From Parvibaculum sp040390855 (lineage in GTDB: Bacteria; Pseudomonadota; Alphaproteobacteria; Parvibaculales; Parvibaculaceae), in NCBI GenBank assembly GCA_040390855.1, contig JAZJXO010000031.1, forward strand, positions 1 through 64,000: DNA of 64,000 nt. The letters are read 5' to 3'. Of the stretch, positions 54,377 through 63,661 are shown piece by piece. The translations under genes were made by a program, and so were the position numbers. Below the pieces are notes generated by a model, which saw only the letters and a list, made by a program, of their open reading frames with translations, searched no databases and was not told the origin of the DNA. Within the stretch, counting starts at the first letter, position 1; every line of letters begins with the position of its first letter.

Positions 54377-55837
54377 CTACTTGTGCTTTGTCCAAAAGTG
54401 TCCTGGCACCTTGTGATGCAGGTAGCTGATCGGGAGCCGATTGTGTGCTGCGTACTTGATGATTGAGCGGAGGATCAGGACGAAGGCATCCATGAGGTCG
54501 TCGGTCTTGCCGTGAGGGGCTGTGAGAAGTTCCTGGCGAAGGGTAGACATGTCTTTTGTCTCGAGTGACTTATGCGGGAACAGGACGCGGTTCTCGATGA
54601 ATAGATGCTGGACTTCATAGAGGCGCTGTTCTTTAGAGCCTTGAGGCGGGACACTGTAGACGCCCTGATTGTCAAACTGAGGCCTCAGCATTTGATGCAG
54701 ACCGATACCCGACGCGGCGTCTTCGATCAGGATATGGCTAGGACCAAAATCTTCATAAAACTTCAAAGCCATTTTCCGGAGTTCGGGAAGTTCGACATGC
54801 CCGCGCCATGCATCGAGCGCATAGAACCTGTTTTCCCGAATACCGACCGCAACGATGGCGGAGTAGGAGGCGTGCTCTGCAAGCGATGACGCGCCATCAA
54901 TGCCAAGGAATATATGTTCGTAATTGTGGTGGCGTCTGAACTCCGTATAGGAACCAATTTGTTCCGGCTTGAGGATAACGCCACCTTCAGGCATCGGGTC
55001 CTGCTGGTACTGGCTGGCAAAGATGCGGGGACTCTGTTTAGCGATCAGAACATCCTTGGGTCCACGCCAGGCGGGATGCAGGATTTCTCCCTTTTTGCGG
55101 TGATAGGTCTCGTTGGGGCCGGTCGCGATGACTTCGTCCTCGGTTGCAACGAGCGGAAGCTTCAGTTGGCGCCAAGGCTCGTTGGGCTTGGACAGGTAAT
55201 GCCCGGTAAGATCGTTCAGGCTGATGCGCTGTTTCACACAAATAATTTTGCCTTCAATCGGCTTGGTCAGGCGCGCCGCCAGTGTTTCGTCGGCCCATTT
55301 GCTCGTTTTTTCGAGTTCCGCGTTGGTTAGGCTGGAGTCGATCTTGTGAGGGTCATCGAGAACGATGACATCGGCGGGATGGCCGGTGATCGGCCCATGG
55401 ACGGACCGCGCCATGCGGCGACCGCCCTTGGAGGTGACAAGCTCGCTCAATGCGGTTTTGACGAGTGTGGTTCCGGGGAATATGCGCTGGTATTCGTTGG
55501 ACTGCATAGCCATCAAGGTGAGATAGGCAAAGCGTTCGGCAATCGGCTCACCATAGCTGACGCAGAGAATGTTGAGGGTCGGATCGCGCCCGAGGAGCCA
55601 GGCCACATAAAGGACGCTGATAAGCTCGGACTTGCCGTGCTGCGGGGGCAGATTGACGATGAGGCGGCTGAATTCAAAGCCCAGTTCGCACTGTATCAAC
55701 TCGTGAGCTATCGCCCGATGGTGCCAGTTCTCCTGAAACACGGCACCGGGATTCATGATGGAGAAGAACTTGATGACAAAGGCCATGAAGTTTTGGCGAA
55801 TTATGGCGTCGGCCACATCCTTGTCGTGCTTATTCAT
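54377..55837 (-). CDS. Phage terminase large subunit
   Basis: A 486-residue TerL. ATPase Walker A is NLPPQHGKSE (about residue 65), Walker B is VIVLDDPHKIDSS, and the C-terminal RNase H-like nuclease begins HIFLGIDGASS with later acidic residues (KTDDLMDAFV). It drives DNA packaging and end cutting in tailed phages. No portal, protease or capsid genes adjoin it, so it looks like a relic or a packaging-only satellite. The start at 55837 overlaps the DUF5681 stop by eight bases; another in-frame ATG exists nine codons upstream. Confidence 0.85.
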   Translation of the reverse strand: MNKHDKDVADAIIRQNFMAFVIKFFSIMNPGAVFQENWHHRAIAHELIQCELGFEFSRLIVNLPPQHGKSELISVLYVAWLLGRDPTLNILCVSYGEPIAERFAYLTLMAMQSNEYQRIFPGTTLVKTALSELVTSKGGRRMARSVHGPITGHPADVIVLDDPHKIDSSLTNAELEKTSKWADETLAARLTKPIEGKIICVKQRISLNDLTGHYLSKPNEPWRQLKLPLVATEDEVIATGPNETYHRKKGEILHPAWRGPKDVLIAKQSPRIFASQYQQDPMPEGGVILKPEQIGSYTEFRRHHNYEHIFLGIDGASSLAEHASYSAIVAVGIRENRFYALDAWRGHVELPELRKMALKFYEDFGPSHILIEDAASGIGLHQMLRPQFDNQGVYSVPPQGSKEQRLYEVQHLFIENRVLFPHKSLETKDMSTLRQELLTAPHGKTDDLMDAFVLILRSIIKYAAHNRLPISYLHHKVPGHFWTKHK

Positions 55838-56249
55838 TTTTGTCTCCTTTGGTCTCTGCTGCATCCTTCAGAACGGCATGCTTGAACCGTTCGAGGATCA
55901 TCTGGTCAGTCTCTGAAAGTGTTTCTTCGGCGTTGTCTTCAATAACGTCGGCCATGATTTTCAGGATCATGCCGAAGACGGAATTCGCGGCCTTCGCATC
56001 ACCCTTGATCCCTTTGGCGACGGATGACTTGATCAACGCGCGCTGCTTGGTGATTTTTCGCTGTTTGCCGTTCTCCTGGATTGAGATCTGCTCGGAGAGC
56101 TCATCCATGAGATCGGTCTTGAAGTTCTTGTGGCCCTTTGGCTTCCCCTTGGGATTGCCGGACTGGCCTTTTTTGAACTGCGTGTGCGTGGGAGGCTTGC
56201 CATAGCCGACGTCGTAGTCGTCGGCCTTGTCCTCGTGATCATCAGACAT
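55830..56249 (-). CDS. DUF5681 domain-containing protein
   Basis: A 139-residue charged protein with the defining basic repeat QFKKGQSGNPKGKPKGHKN near residue 27 and an acidic helical C-terminal half. DUF5681 proteins are small phage and island proteins, often next to terminases, and may act like small terminase subunits; that role is inferred. It overlaps the methyltransferase stop by eight bases and precedes the terminase. Confidence 0.8.
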   Translation of the reverse strand: MSDDHEDKADDYDVGYGKPPTHTQFKKGQSGNPKGKPKGHKNFKTDLMDELSEQISIQENGKQRKITKQRALIKSSVAKGIKGDAKAANSVFGMILKIMADVIEDNAEETLSETDQMILERFKHAVLKDAAETKGDKNE

Positions 56250-57696
56250 TGTCAGCGCTCCCCTTGTCGGCCTCGGGCGCAGGGAGCAGCAGGGTGGTCT
56301 GTCCGGCCATGGTCTCGCGGAAGGTGAGGCCGGTCGCCTCGTTGACGGCCTCGAGGCCCGTGAACTCCTCCCAGCGGCGGATGATCGTGTCGACATACCA
56401 TGGGTCGATTTCGATGCCGTAGCAGATGCGTCCGGTGTCCTCGGCGGCGATGAGCGTGGTACCGGAGCCGAGGAAGCCGTCGAAGACGACGTCACCGCGG
56501 GCCGTGCAATCGAGGATCGCGTCGGCGCAGAGGCGGGCGGGCTTCACCGTCGGGTGAAGAGCAAGCTCCTTGCGGCGCTCGGGATTGATCGAGTTCGCCC
56601 CTTCGTAGGTCCAGACATTGCTGCGGTTGCGGCCATAGCGACCGAGCTCGATATTGTTGGTGTGCGGGGCGTCGCCGAACTTGAAGACCACCACGAACTC
56701 GGACTGGCTGCGGTAGAAGCTTCCCATGCCAGCGTTGGTCTTGACCCAGGTCACGACATTGATGAGCGTGAGGTCACATTCACGGCCCGCCTTGAGCAGG
56801 ATCTCGACGTGACGCCAGTCGATGAAGATGTAGAGGAGGGTGCCGTTGGCGCAATGCTCGATCGAGAGCATGAGATAGCGCTTCAGGAAGGAGAGGAACT
56901 CTTCCTCGGTCATCTCGCCCGACGCCATGGCGAACTCCGCGTGCTTGAAGCGCCCGCGGCCGGAGAAGCTCTTGACGGCAAGGTTGTAGGGCACGTCGCT
57001 CAAGACACAGGCGATGAGAATACCCTTGAGCAGCCGGAGGATCGTCGCCGGGTCGAGGCTATCGCCGCAGAGGACCTTGTGGACGCCGAGCTTCCAGAGA
57101 TCGCCAAGCTTTGAAATCGCCGGCTTGTCGCGCTGCGTGGGCGGCGTGTCATCAAGAGCGGTATCGTGAGGCTGGGCCAAAGACGTCTGGATCAGCATAT
57201 CGACCTCGGCGATCTCGAAGCCGATGTCTTTATAGCTGATATCGAGGTCGATCAGGGACTGAAGCTCGCGGGCGAGTTCGTCATTGTCCCACTCGCCCAG
57301 CTCGCTGATCCGGTTGTCAAAGATCCGGAAGGCGCGGAGTTCAGTCTCATTGAGATGCGTCACACGAATACAGGGCAGGATCTCCAGACCGAGTTCTTTG
57401 GCCACCAAATAGCGCGCATAGCCCGCGACAATGCGGTTATTGGCATCAATGATGAGCGGGACAATGAAGCCGACATTGCCGAAGCTCTTCTCGAGCAGGC
57501 GAAGCTGCTTCTTCGTATACCGCCGTGTCTGCCGGTTGGGCGGCAGGAGGTCGCCCAGCGGGATAAGGTCGATCTTTTCCGCCATCCACGGCACAGGGAA
57601 GCGATCATTGCGCAGCCGCGAGCGTTCATTGGAACGGTCGTCCCAATTGTTCTGCTCAATATTACGGAGATCTCTGTCTTCTTCTCTCTCATCCAT
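56242..57696 (-). CDS. ParB-like/DNA N-6 or N-4 adenine/cytosine methyltransferase
   Basis: A 484-residue protein. Residues about 30-125 are a ParB/Srx-like nuclease or binding domain (IPLGDLLPPNRQTRRYTKKQ). The C-terminal part is a class beta methylase: catalytic motif IV reads LSDVPYN, with Val where DPPY normally has Pro; HPTVKP precedes motif I (FDGFLGSGTTLIAAEDTGR). Such fusions are orphan methylases in phages and islands, usually next to terminase genes. It may protect packaged DNA. Confidence 0.82.
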   Translation of the reverse strand: MDEREEDRDLRNIEQNNWDDRSNERSRLRNDRFPVPWMAEKIDLIPLGDLLPPNRQTRRYTKKQLRLLEKSFGNVGFIVPLIIDANNRIVAGYARYLVAKELGLEILPCIRVTHLNETELRAFRIFDNRISELGEWDNDELARELQSLIDLDISYKDIGFEIAEVDMLIQTSLAQPHDTALDDTPPTQRDKPAISKLGDLWKLGVHKVLCGDSLDPATILRLLKGILIACVLSDVPYNLAVKSFSGRGRFKHAEFAMASGEMTEEEFLSFLKRYLMLSIEHCANGTLLYIFIDWRHVEILLKAGRECDLTLINVVTWVKTNAGMGSFYRSQSEFVVVFKFGDAPHTNNIELGRYGRNRSNVWTYEGANSINPERRKELALHPTVKPARLCADAILDCTARGDVVFDGFLGSGTTLIAAEDTGRICYGIEIDPWYVDTIIRRWEEFTGLEAVNEATGLTFRETMAGQTTLLLPAPEADKGSADNV

Positions 57697-58297
57697 AACA
57701 ACACCGCCACTTTGGCTGTCGATTGGAGCCCACTGGGTACCAAAAGACAGCGATTAAAACCGCTGCCTTCCCGAAGCATCACAGCGACGAAATCGCTGAC
57801 TGCCCTAAGTACCCTCCGTGGCGGAGAAGACACCTCTAAATAGAATTGTGTACCCATGCGTTCAAGTAAAAATTTTGCGTTCATCCGCCCGCCGAACAAA
57901 TCGTTCCATGAGGAACGCAACTTCGCCCTTTTTTGACACCCTCTGTGTCAAGGGGAAATGCGACAGGCGCGATCCCCACATCAATTCCCCAGACGTATTT
58001 TTGTAGCGAAAATGCAAGTAAACAGAGGGACTTGGATTTGAATGGAGCGCGTGACGAATGTCGGCGACCTTGCGGTTGCTGACTTGCGAGTTACAAAAAA
58101 CTCTTGCCATGACCGGCCCCTACAATGGCAGCAATGCCCGCTTGCGAACTCCCGGTCATCCGCGCCGGCGCTCCGAATCCATGTCCTCTGTCGGCCTGAT
58201 TCGCACCCTTGCGGAACCACTGGACTTCCCTCGCGAAGGAAGCGTTCCTGTCGCTGCCGAGTAAAGGCAGGCTTATATGCAGGGTAGGGAGGGGAGC
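57697..58297. other. Intergenic region upstream of methylase operon
   Basis: About 600 bases with no supported gene. It contains the promoter side of the methylase-DUF5681-terminase operon and a 7-bp inverted repeat at 57933-57951. Weak short frames on both strands show no domain. Confidence 0.45.
57933..57951. promoter_or_regulatory. Inverted repeat upstream of methylase operon
   Basis: ttgacac - cctct - gtgtcaa, a perfect 7-bp inverted repeat with a 5-base spacer, about 240 bases upstream of the methylase start. Its size fits a helix-turn-helix operator; a small Xre regulator is encoded about 700 bases away. Confidence 0.45.
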
Positions 58298-58522
58298 ATG
58301 GATCAGGATACACGTAGTTTGGCGCGCCAACTTTTTGCGAGAGCGACCATGATCCTTGAACAGGCGCATGAGGTGTCGGTTACCGGCCAGTCGCCACGAC
58401 TTACGGCTGATGGTGGAACGCAACAGGCGCTGGAACTATGCCGGATCGCGCGTGAGGTCTCGGCACTGGGAGAGGCGATAGAGGTCGTCATTGGCACCCG
58501 GATCCCGGGCCGTGGCCGCTAG
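58298..58522 (+). CDS. Small hypothetical protein
   Basis: A 74-residue protein (MDQDTRSLARQLFARATMIL and a helical remainder, ending in GTRIPGRGR). The start follows GGGAGGGGAG. No family recognised; regular helical composition and a good ribosome-binding site make it plausible. Confidence 0.45.
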   Translation: MDQDTRSLARQLFARATMILEQAHEVSVTGQSPRLTADGGTQQALELCRIAREVSALGEAIEVVIGTRIPGRGR

Positions 58523-58616
58523 AGCGGCAAATCGAACCCACCCATTCACACCAGACCCTATCTCTGATTTTAAACTCCACCGGCCTAATGCGGCGACGGC
58601 CTCAAGTCGACCTGCG

Positions 58617-58880
58617 TCAGCCTTTGGGCTTGCGCCCACCCTTGAGAGGGGCAGGGAACTTGGTGCCTGCCCGGGGTGGCGCAAAAAGGTCCGGGATTTT
58701 AACCGAGAGTGCGGCCGCGAGCCGTTCGAGGACCGCCACAGTCGGGTTTTCCATTTTCCGCTCCAACCGGCTCACATAGGTCCGGTCGATCTCGGCATCG
58801 ACGGCCAAGGCCTCTTGCGACAGCCCCTGCTTGACGCGGAGCTTGCGGATGTTGTGAGCGACGATGTCCTGGGCACGCAT
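58617..58880 (-). CDS. Xre-family helix-turn-helix regulator
   Basis: An 87-residue protein containing an HTH_3 domain: NIRKLRVKQGLSQEALAVDA then IDRTYVSRLERKMENPT, the second and recognition helices. A short basic tail follows (GGRKPKG). A phage- or island-type repressor; its target may include the palindrome at 57933. Confidence 0.88.
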   Translation of the reverse strand: MRAQDIVAHNIRKLRVKQGLSQEALAVDAEIDRTYVSRLERKMENPTVAVLERLAAALSVKIPDLFAPPRAGTKFPAPLKGGRKPKG

Positions 58881-58993
58881 GACTCAAACCCAGCATCTTG
58901 TAGCTTATTAAACCACGCACTATGGTCCTCATATTATTTTGAAACCACTTGGAACGCCGGGACTGGCCCGGCAAAGACGGGGAGAGATTGAGC

Positions 58994-59410
58994 ATGATTG
59001 AGAAACGGAAACGATGGCGCGCGTTGCCCATACTGGGTGTCATGTGTCTGGGGCTGGCAGGCTGTGCGACGAGGCCTACCGCAAGCCAGATTGCCACGGC
59101 GGACTATGGGTCACGGCCGGGTCCAGAACATCAGCAGCTCATCAAGGACTGGTTTGCTGAGAGGCTTATCGATCCGACAAGCCCGCTCTATACGTTTCGG
59201 GGGCCGGTCAAGGGCTATATCGGAAAGAGCCCCCTTTATGGCACCGAGATGACCTTTGGCTGGGTCGTCTGCGGCACGGTCAATGCCAAGAACCGGATGG
59301 GCGGCTATACGGGCCGTGAGATCTTCTTCACGATTTTCAATAACGGCAAGCTCAAATTTGCGATCAGCGGCATTACCGCAGAAGAGCTCTGCGGCAGGGC
59401 GAGGGTTTGA
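58994..59410 (+). CDS. Small lipoprotein of unknown function
   Basis: A 138-residue protein with a lipoprotein signal (WRALPILGVMCLGLAGC; lipobox LAGC, about residue 24), then a soluble domain with YTFRGPVKGYIGKSPLYGTE and FGWVVCGTVNAKNRMGGYTG. The start MIEKRKRW at 58994 places the signal peptide at the N-terminus. Similar small lipoproteins occur in islands and phage remnants; function unknown. It is followed closely by the PH-like gene. Confidence 0.7.
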   Translation: MIEKRKRWRALPILGVMCLGLAGCATRPTASQIATADYGSRPGPEHQQLIKDWFAERLIDPTSPLYTFRGPVKGYIGKSPLYGTEMTFGWVVCGTVNAKNRMGGYTGREIFFTIFNNGKLKFAISGITAEELCGRARV

Positions 59411-59412
59411 GC

Positions 59413-59850
59413 ATGGTAAAGCTTGAAAAGCTGATAGCACCCGGCGAGACCGTCATCTACCGGGCCCGCTTTGGCGGACAGCGCCTGTTTCTCGACCTTG
59501 CTCTCATCGCACTGGGGCTCGCTTCCGGTGCTCTTCTAGGCCCTGGGATCATTGTGGTAATGCTGGTTCTCGCCTCTATGATTTACCGAGAGCGAAAGCA
59601 GATCATTTTGGTCACCAACCAGCGGGTCCTGCGTGTTCACAGCCGTTGGTCTGGCCTCAAGATCGACGAGATCAATCTGCGGCAGGTTGAGAGCATCCGG
59701 GACAATGGTCAGCGCATCACTATCGTCGGCAGCGGCGGCACAAAGCTCGTCCTGACCCCCTTCCTGGCTGATCTTAGGGGGCTCGGCCATGCTATCCGAA
59801 GCGGGGGTATAAGCGGCGCGACTGTGCCGACTGCCAATTCCCCTCTCTAG
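59413..59850 (+). CDS. Membrane-anchored bacterial PH-domain protein
   Basis: A 145-residue protein. One long hydrophobic segment (LFLDLALIALGLASGALLGP, residues about 25-55) is followed by a bPH-type domain (IILVTNQRVLRVHSRWSGLK, IDEINLRQVESIRDNGQRI). Function unknown; members often sit in membrane-stress contexts. ATG 59413 lies two codons after a TTG in the same frame and overlaps the lipoprotein gene end region. Confidence 0.7.
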   Translation: MVKLEKLIAPGETVIYRARFGGQRLFLDLALIALGLASGALLGPGIIVVMLVLASMIYRERKQIILVTNQRVLRVHSRWSGLKIDEINLRQVESIRDNGQRITIVGSGGTKLVLTPFLADLRGLGHAIRSGGISGATVPTANSPL

Positions 59851-60169
59851 GGATATTTTGTCGACTACCTCTGGCATCACGAGATTGTGCGTTGATGGAT
59901 TTATTGTCGGCATCAGCCGTCATCGATCGATCGATCGATTCGGTTCGAGCGGGCGGCTATCGGTTTTGTTTAGTGGCGAACCCGCCATCAGATGAAGCCA
60001 GAGTTTGTAAGTCCGAATGCTCAGACGTTGGAATGGGTTGGGATGCAGATCGCGTTTCAAGTACCAGCGAGAAAAAAGCTGCTGTCCATAAAGAGGGGCA
60101 AGCCGTTTGACGCGCGATTGTGACGGAGCAGATGGAGGGAAATTGCGCGTTGTCCGGCCAAGCCCATAT
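59851..60169. other. Intergenic region with ATCG microsatellite
   Basis: About 320 bases with no supported gene. Holds an 18-base tract of four and a half ATCG repeats at 59922-59939. Confidence 0.5.
59922..59939. repeat. ATCG tandem palindromic tract
   Basis: atcgatcgatcgatcgat: four and a half tandem ATCG units, palindromic and rich in GATC sites. Possibly a length-variable site. Confidence 0.8.
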
Positions 60170-60457
60170 TTAGCTAGATTGTTGGCGGCGTTTAAAAAAG
60201 CGGTACAGCGGCACAAAGACTATCGCAATATACCATCCGTATAGATATGAACCAATGAGGCCAAATATAAATCCAGATAATGTTAACCACTCAAATCCCG
60301 GCAACAGAGGTGCCCAAGCTTCGTGCATATGAAATTTTGCGGGTGCAAGTAAGCCGAACGCAATGCAGAGCAAGTACGAAATCGCAATGAACAAAGATAA
60401 TGCTTGGCCTAGCGATGCAATTCGTATTGATCTAGAAGTCGTGCTCACTTCTGCCAT
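60170..60457 (-). CDS. DUF5676-like small membrane protein
   Basis: A 95-residue protein with two membrane helices (LGQALSLFIAISYLLCIAFG and GFIFGLIGSYLYGWYIAIVF) separated by AKFHMHEAWAPLLPGFEWLT. This matches the DUF5676 pattern, found near copper and heavy-metal efflux genes. The ATG at 60457 gives the usual length and is preceded by GGAG. Confidence 0.8.
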   Translation of the reverse strand: MAEVSTTSRSIRIASLGQALSLFIAISYLLCIAFGLLAPAKFHMHEAWAPLLPGFEWLTLSGFIFGLIGSYLYGWYIAIVFVPLYRFFKRRQQSS

Positions 60458-60636
60458 AATGCTCTCCTCCGGAAATTTTTTGTTGAGATGTTGTCGACAA
60501 ATCAGTCTGCCGCTGAATGCGGCGACCATTTAGATGCGCCTACCCGTACGATTGATTGGCGCGGCGCTGTGTATTTTGTAGCGTTGCAAGCGTCGGCTCA
60601 CAGTTTGGAAAAACCTTGAGAGCAAGCCATTCGCCG

Positions 60637-60963
60637 TCAGGGTTTAGTGGTGTCAGGTTGTGCGCCATCGCTGCCATGCATTGAACCTGGCCCGGCGCCT
60701 TGCATCATGCCCTGACCCGAACCCTGCATTATGCCTGACCCTGACCCCTGCATCATGCCGGAATTCATTCCGCCCATACCGCCTGTTTTCGACATGAAGG
60801 TCAGCCCAACCAGGGCAATCAATGCAAGTATTGCCAACCACGTACCAAGAACAATTCCAAAGCTCTTGATACGCCCATCGGCCTTTGACGCGGCAAACAA
60901 AACGAAAAAACTCAAAGTCGCGAGTACTGTTCCGTGAAGTAGTGCTCCGAAAAAGGGAAACAT
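60637..60963 (-). CDS. Small Met-rich membrane protein
   Basis: A 108-residue protein with two hydrophobic helices (FFGALLHGTVLATLSFFVLF; LGTWLAILALIALVGLTFM) and a Met/Gly/Ser-rich tail with repeated GMMQGSG and IMQGSGQG units. Met-rich tails bind Cu(I) or Ag(I), so a metal-resistance role is inferred with the neighbouring DUF5676 and P-type ATPase genes. Two in-frame ATGs (60963 and 60969) are possible. Confidence 0.6.
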   Translation of the reverse strand: MFPFFGALLHGTVLATLSFFVLFAASKADGRIKSFGIVLGTWLAILALIALVGLTFMSKTGGMGGMNSGMMQGSGSGIMQGSGQGMMQGAGPGSMHGSDGAQPDTTKP

Positions 60964-61612
60964 GTGCATCTGACTATCCGATCTCTAAATTTTTGTTGCG
61001 CAAGGCCATCCCGACCGACCGCTGAACGGTCAAATCCAAATATTGCGCTGTGTGACGCTAGGCTCAAGACGCTCCAATTGAAATTACGGAAAATACTTAT
61101 GGATGCAGCACTCGCTTGGTATCTGAGTGCACCCCTTCAATGGACGTCTTCCTGCCATTAATCAGGCTAAGCTTATATGCATGAGTGCGCCTGCAAGCTC
61201 TAGGATCTCCTAGCGATGGCGCCAAATTTTGCAATCGCGGCGCCTTTCATTGGCTCTCGCCCCACATCATGCCATGCACGTGGTAGTGATGGACGTAGCG
61301 GTTCGGATTTTCCCAGACTTGTGCTGCTGAATAAGTGGCGATGTCGAGATTGCTGTGACGCGAACCCGGGATGCGTGCAATATTTCTAAGACACATCCGA
61401 AATCTCTTTTTGAGCGGTATAGGCTGGCGTAATTTGCACACTAATCAAGCAAACATTGCTTCGTCTCTGATCTGGATCATTATCGCGGTACCAAGAGTTA
61501 TTACTAAGCGGTGGCCTAATTACGCAGGCGCAGATTTTACCGCGACTGTTAGATGCGGTCACGGCTGGAACGCAGGGCGGCGTCCACTCGCCCAAGCCGG
61601 GGAGTGATCGCC
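60964..61612. other. Region without convincing gene
   Basis: About 650 bases. A 64-codon minus frame (61247-61441) ends in a His/Met-rich piece (YVHHYHVHGMMWGES) that could be the relic of a metal-binding protein, but no full gene is supported. No clear repeat or terminator. Confidence 0.4.
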
Positions 61613-62158
61613 ATGCGCGCAAAAAAGTCCAGGCGTGCTTGGTGTCTGTCTATTTTTAAGAAGTACGCAGCAAGAGGTTGGGACATCATCGAATATTTTT
61701 TCATGCGGTGGACGGGAGAGTTCCATTGGTTGAGAACGTTGCGGCGTTATCTGCTCTTCATGGCTGTGGGAAATCTCATCTGGGAATTCGCTCAAATGCC
61801 GCTTTATACACTTTGGGAATCTGGCAGCGCCGGCGAGATCGTGGTCGCCGCACTTCATTGCACTGCCGGAGATATTCTCATCGCAATGAGCGCGCTCTTG
61901 GCGGTATTGTTCTTGATCGGAACCAGCCATTGGCCTGCGGTGGGTTACAGACCCGTGGCCCTGGCTGCCATCACAATGGGCATCGGCTACACCGTCTTTA
62001 GTGAATGGTTGAACATCGACGTGCGTGCGGCGTGGGCTTATAGCGATCTGATGCCGATCATTCCGGTGATCGAAGTGGGTCTGTCGCCGCTGGCTCAATG
62101 GATTGTATTACCGAGCCTCGCCTTCTGGTTTGCTGCATCAAAGAAGGGCGCAATATGA
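61613..62158 (+). CDS. Membrane protein of metal-resistance cluster
   Basis: A 181-residue protein with about four hydrophobic helices (RYLLFMAVGNLIWEFAQMPL, AALHCTAGDILIAMSALLAV, WPAVGYRPVALAAITMGIGY, GLSPLAQWIVLPSLAFWFAA) and a conserved-looking WAYSDLMPIIP stretch. I have seen similar proteins beside heavy-metal P-type ATPases, but no activity is established. The ATG at 61613 follows GGGGAG. Confidence 0.65.
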   Translation: MRAKKSRRAWCLSIFKKYAARGWDIIEYFFMRWTGEFHWLRTLRRYLLFMAVGNLIWEFAQMPLYTLWESGSAGEIVVAALHCTAGDILIAMSALLAVLFLIGTSHWPAVGYRPVALAAITMGIGYTVFSEWLNIDVRAAWAYSDLMPIIPVIEVGLSPLAQWIVLPSLAFWFAASKKGAI

Positions 62159-62220
62159 ATGCCTCAGGACTGCAAGTCGGAAATTCCAATTAGAGATCGA
62201 CCGTTGTGACTGGCCTACGA

Positions 62221-63612
62221 ATGGGTCAACTATTTGAAAGGAAGCCAGTGACTGAAGTTCATGACCACAAATCCCGGCAAAGCGAATCTTCTACTAAGTA
62301 TGAAAAAAACAGCCTGACCCTCGTCAGCGCAATCGCCATGGGCACCGGCGTGATGATCGGTGCGGGCATCTTCGCGTTGACAGGCCAGATCGCTGAACTC
62401 GCCGGTCCAATCTTTCCGCTCTCGTTCGTCGTCGGCGCGGTAGTGACTGCGTTCAGCGCCTATTCCTATATCAAGATGTCAAACGCCTTTCCGTCTGCGG
62501 GCGGCATCGCGATGATCTTGAAGAAGGCCTACGGGCCGACGACGGTCGCGGCTGGCGCGGCGCTCCTGATGGCGATGTCGATGGTCATCAGCGAAAGCCT
62601 CGTCGCGCGCACATTCGGAACCTACACGCTGCGAGCGTTTGGCGGCGATCCCGACAGCTTTCTCGTGCCGGTTCTCGGCGTGGGCCTAATCATTTTCGCC
62701 TATCTCATGAACGTTTCCGGAAACCGTTCGGTAGGGCTTTTTTCCATCGTCATGGCCGTGCTCAAGGTTGGGGGCATCGCGCTGTTCGGTGCGGCCGGTC
62801 TCTGGGCGAGCGGCATTTCTTTCGAGGCTGCGGGCGGAGATATGGGTGTCGGGGGCTTCGTGGCATCGGTCGCGCTTTCGATCCTTGCCTTCAAGGGATT
62901 TACGACCATTACCAACAGCGGCGGCGAGATCACCGACCCGCACCGCAATGTTGGCAGGGCGATTGTCTCGTCCATCGCGATCTGCGTTGTCGTCTATCTG
63001 CTCGTCGCCTTCGCCGTCGGTTCCAGCCTGCCGCTCGACCGCATCGTCGCAGCGAAGGACTATGCGTTGGCAGAAGCGGCCCAGCCCGCCCTTGGTCAAA
63101 CCGGCTTCTACCTGACGGTGGCGCTTGCGCTAGTGGCCACGGCATCCGGTTTGATCGCCAGCGTCTTTGCTGTCACGCGGATGTTGGCGATGCTGACCGA
63201 CATGAGGATGATCCCACACAGCCATTTCGGAATGCCGGGCACGATCAAGGATCACACGCTCGTCTACACCGTCGTGATAGCAGGCTTTCTGACGGTCTTC
63301 TTCGACCTTAGTCGGATCGCCTCTCTCGGCGCCTTCTTTTACCTGGTGATGGACATTATCATCCACTTGGGCGTTTTCCGGCATCTCCGCCAGGAGATCA
63401 GCGCGCGTGGTTGGGTGCTGCTGACGGCCATCGTGCTTGATGCAGTGGTGCTCGCCGCTTTCACCGCGATGAAGTGGCGGTCTGACCCGCTCATCGTCGT
63501 AATCGGCATCGTCGGCATGGCGCTGGTGTTCATGTTCGTGAGGGTTTTCCTCGCGCGTAATCCGGTTAGGGAAAGCAATCATGATCACCATGAAAATAGC
63601 TCGACCTTCTAG
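62221..63612 (+). CDS. APC-superfamily permease
   Basis: A 463-residue transporter of the amino acid-polyamine-organocation family with about 12 membrane helices. Signature pieces are IAMGTGVMIGAGIFALTGQI (helix 1), FVASVALSILAFKGFTTITN (near helix 6) and SGLIASVFAVTRMLAMLTDM. The C-terminal tail is His-rich (SNHDHHENS). The substrate is unknown; placement just before a metal P-type ATPase is unusual for an amino acid permease. The ATG at 62221 is chosen over a GTG at 62206. Confidence 0.85.
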   Translation: MGQLFERKPVTEVHDHKSRQSESSTKYEKNSLTLVSAIAMGTGVMIGAGIFALTGQIAELAGPIFPLSFVVGAVVTAFSAYSYIKMSNAFPSAGGIAMILKKAYGPTTVAAGAALLMAMSMVISESLVARTFGTYTLRAFGGDPDSFLVPVLGVGLIIFAYLMNVSGNRSVGLFSIVMAVLKVGGIALFGAAGLWASGISFEAAGGDMGVGGFVASVALSILAFKGFTTITNSGGEITDPHRNVGRAIVSSIAICVVVYLLVAFAVGSSLPLDRIVAAKDYALAEAAQPALGQTGFYLTVALALVATASGLIASVFAVTRMLAMLTDMRMIPHSHFGMPGTIKDHTLVYTVVIAGFLTVFFDLSRIASLGAFFYLVMDIIIHLGVFRHLRQEISARGWVLLTAIVLDAVVLAAFTAMKWRSDPLIVVIGIVGMALVFMFVRVFLARNPVRESNHDHHENSSTF

Positions 63613-63661
63613 TTGCTGGACGGAGCAGGCTTTAAACAAATCAGATGAAAGTTGGCAGGAC

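Noticed and set aside
61247..61441. 64-codon frame ending in a His/Met-rich peptide
   Set aside because: Too short and unmatched; could be a relic of a metal-binding protein, but not enough to call a gene.
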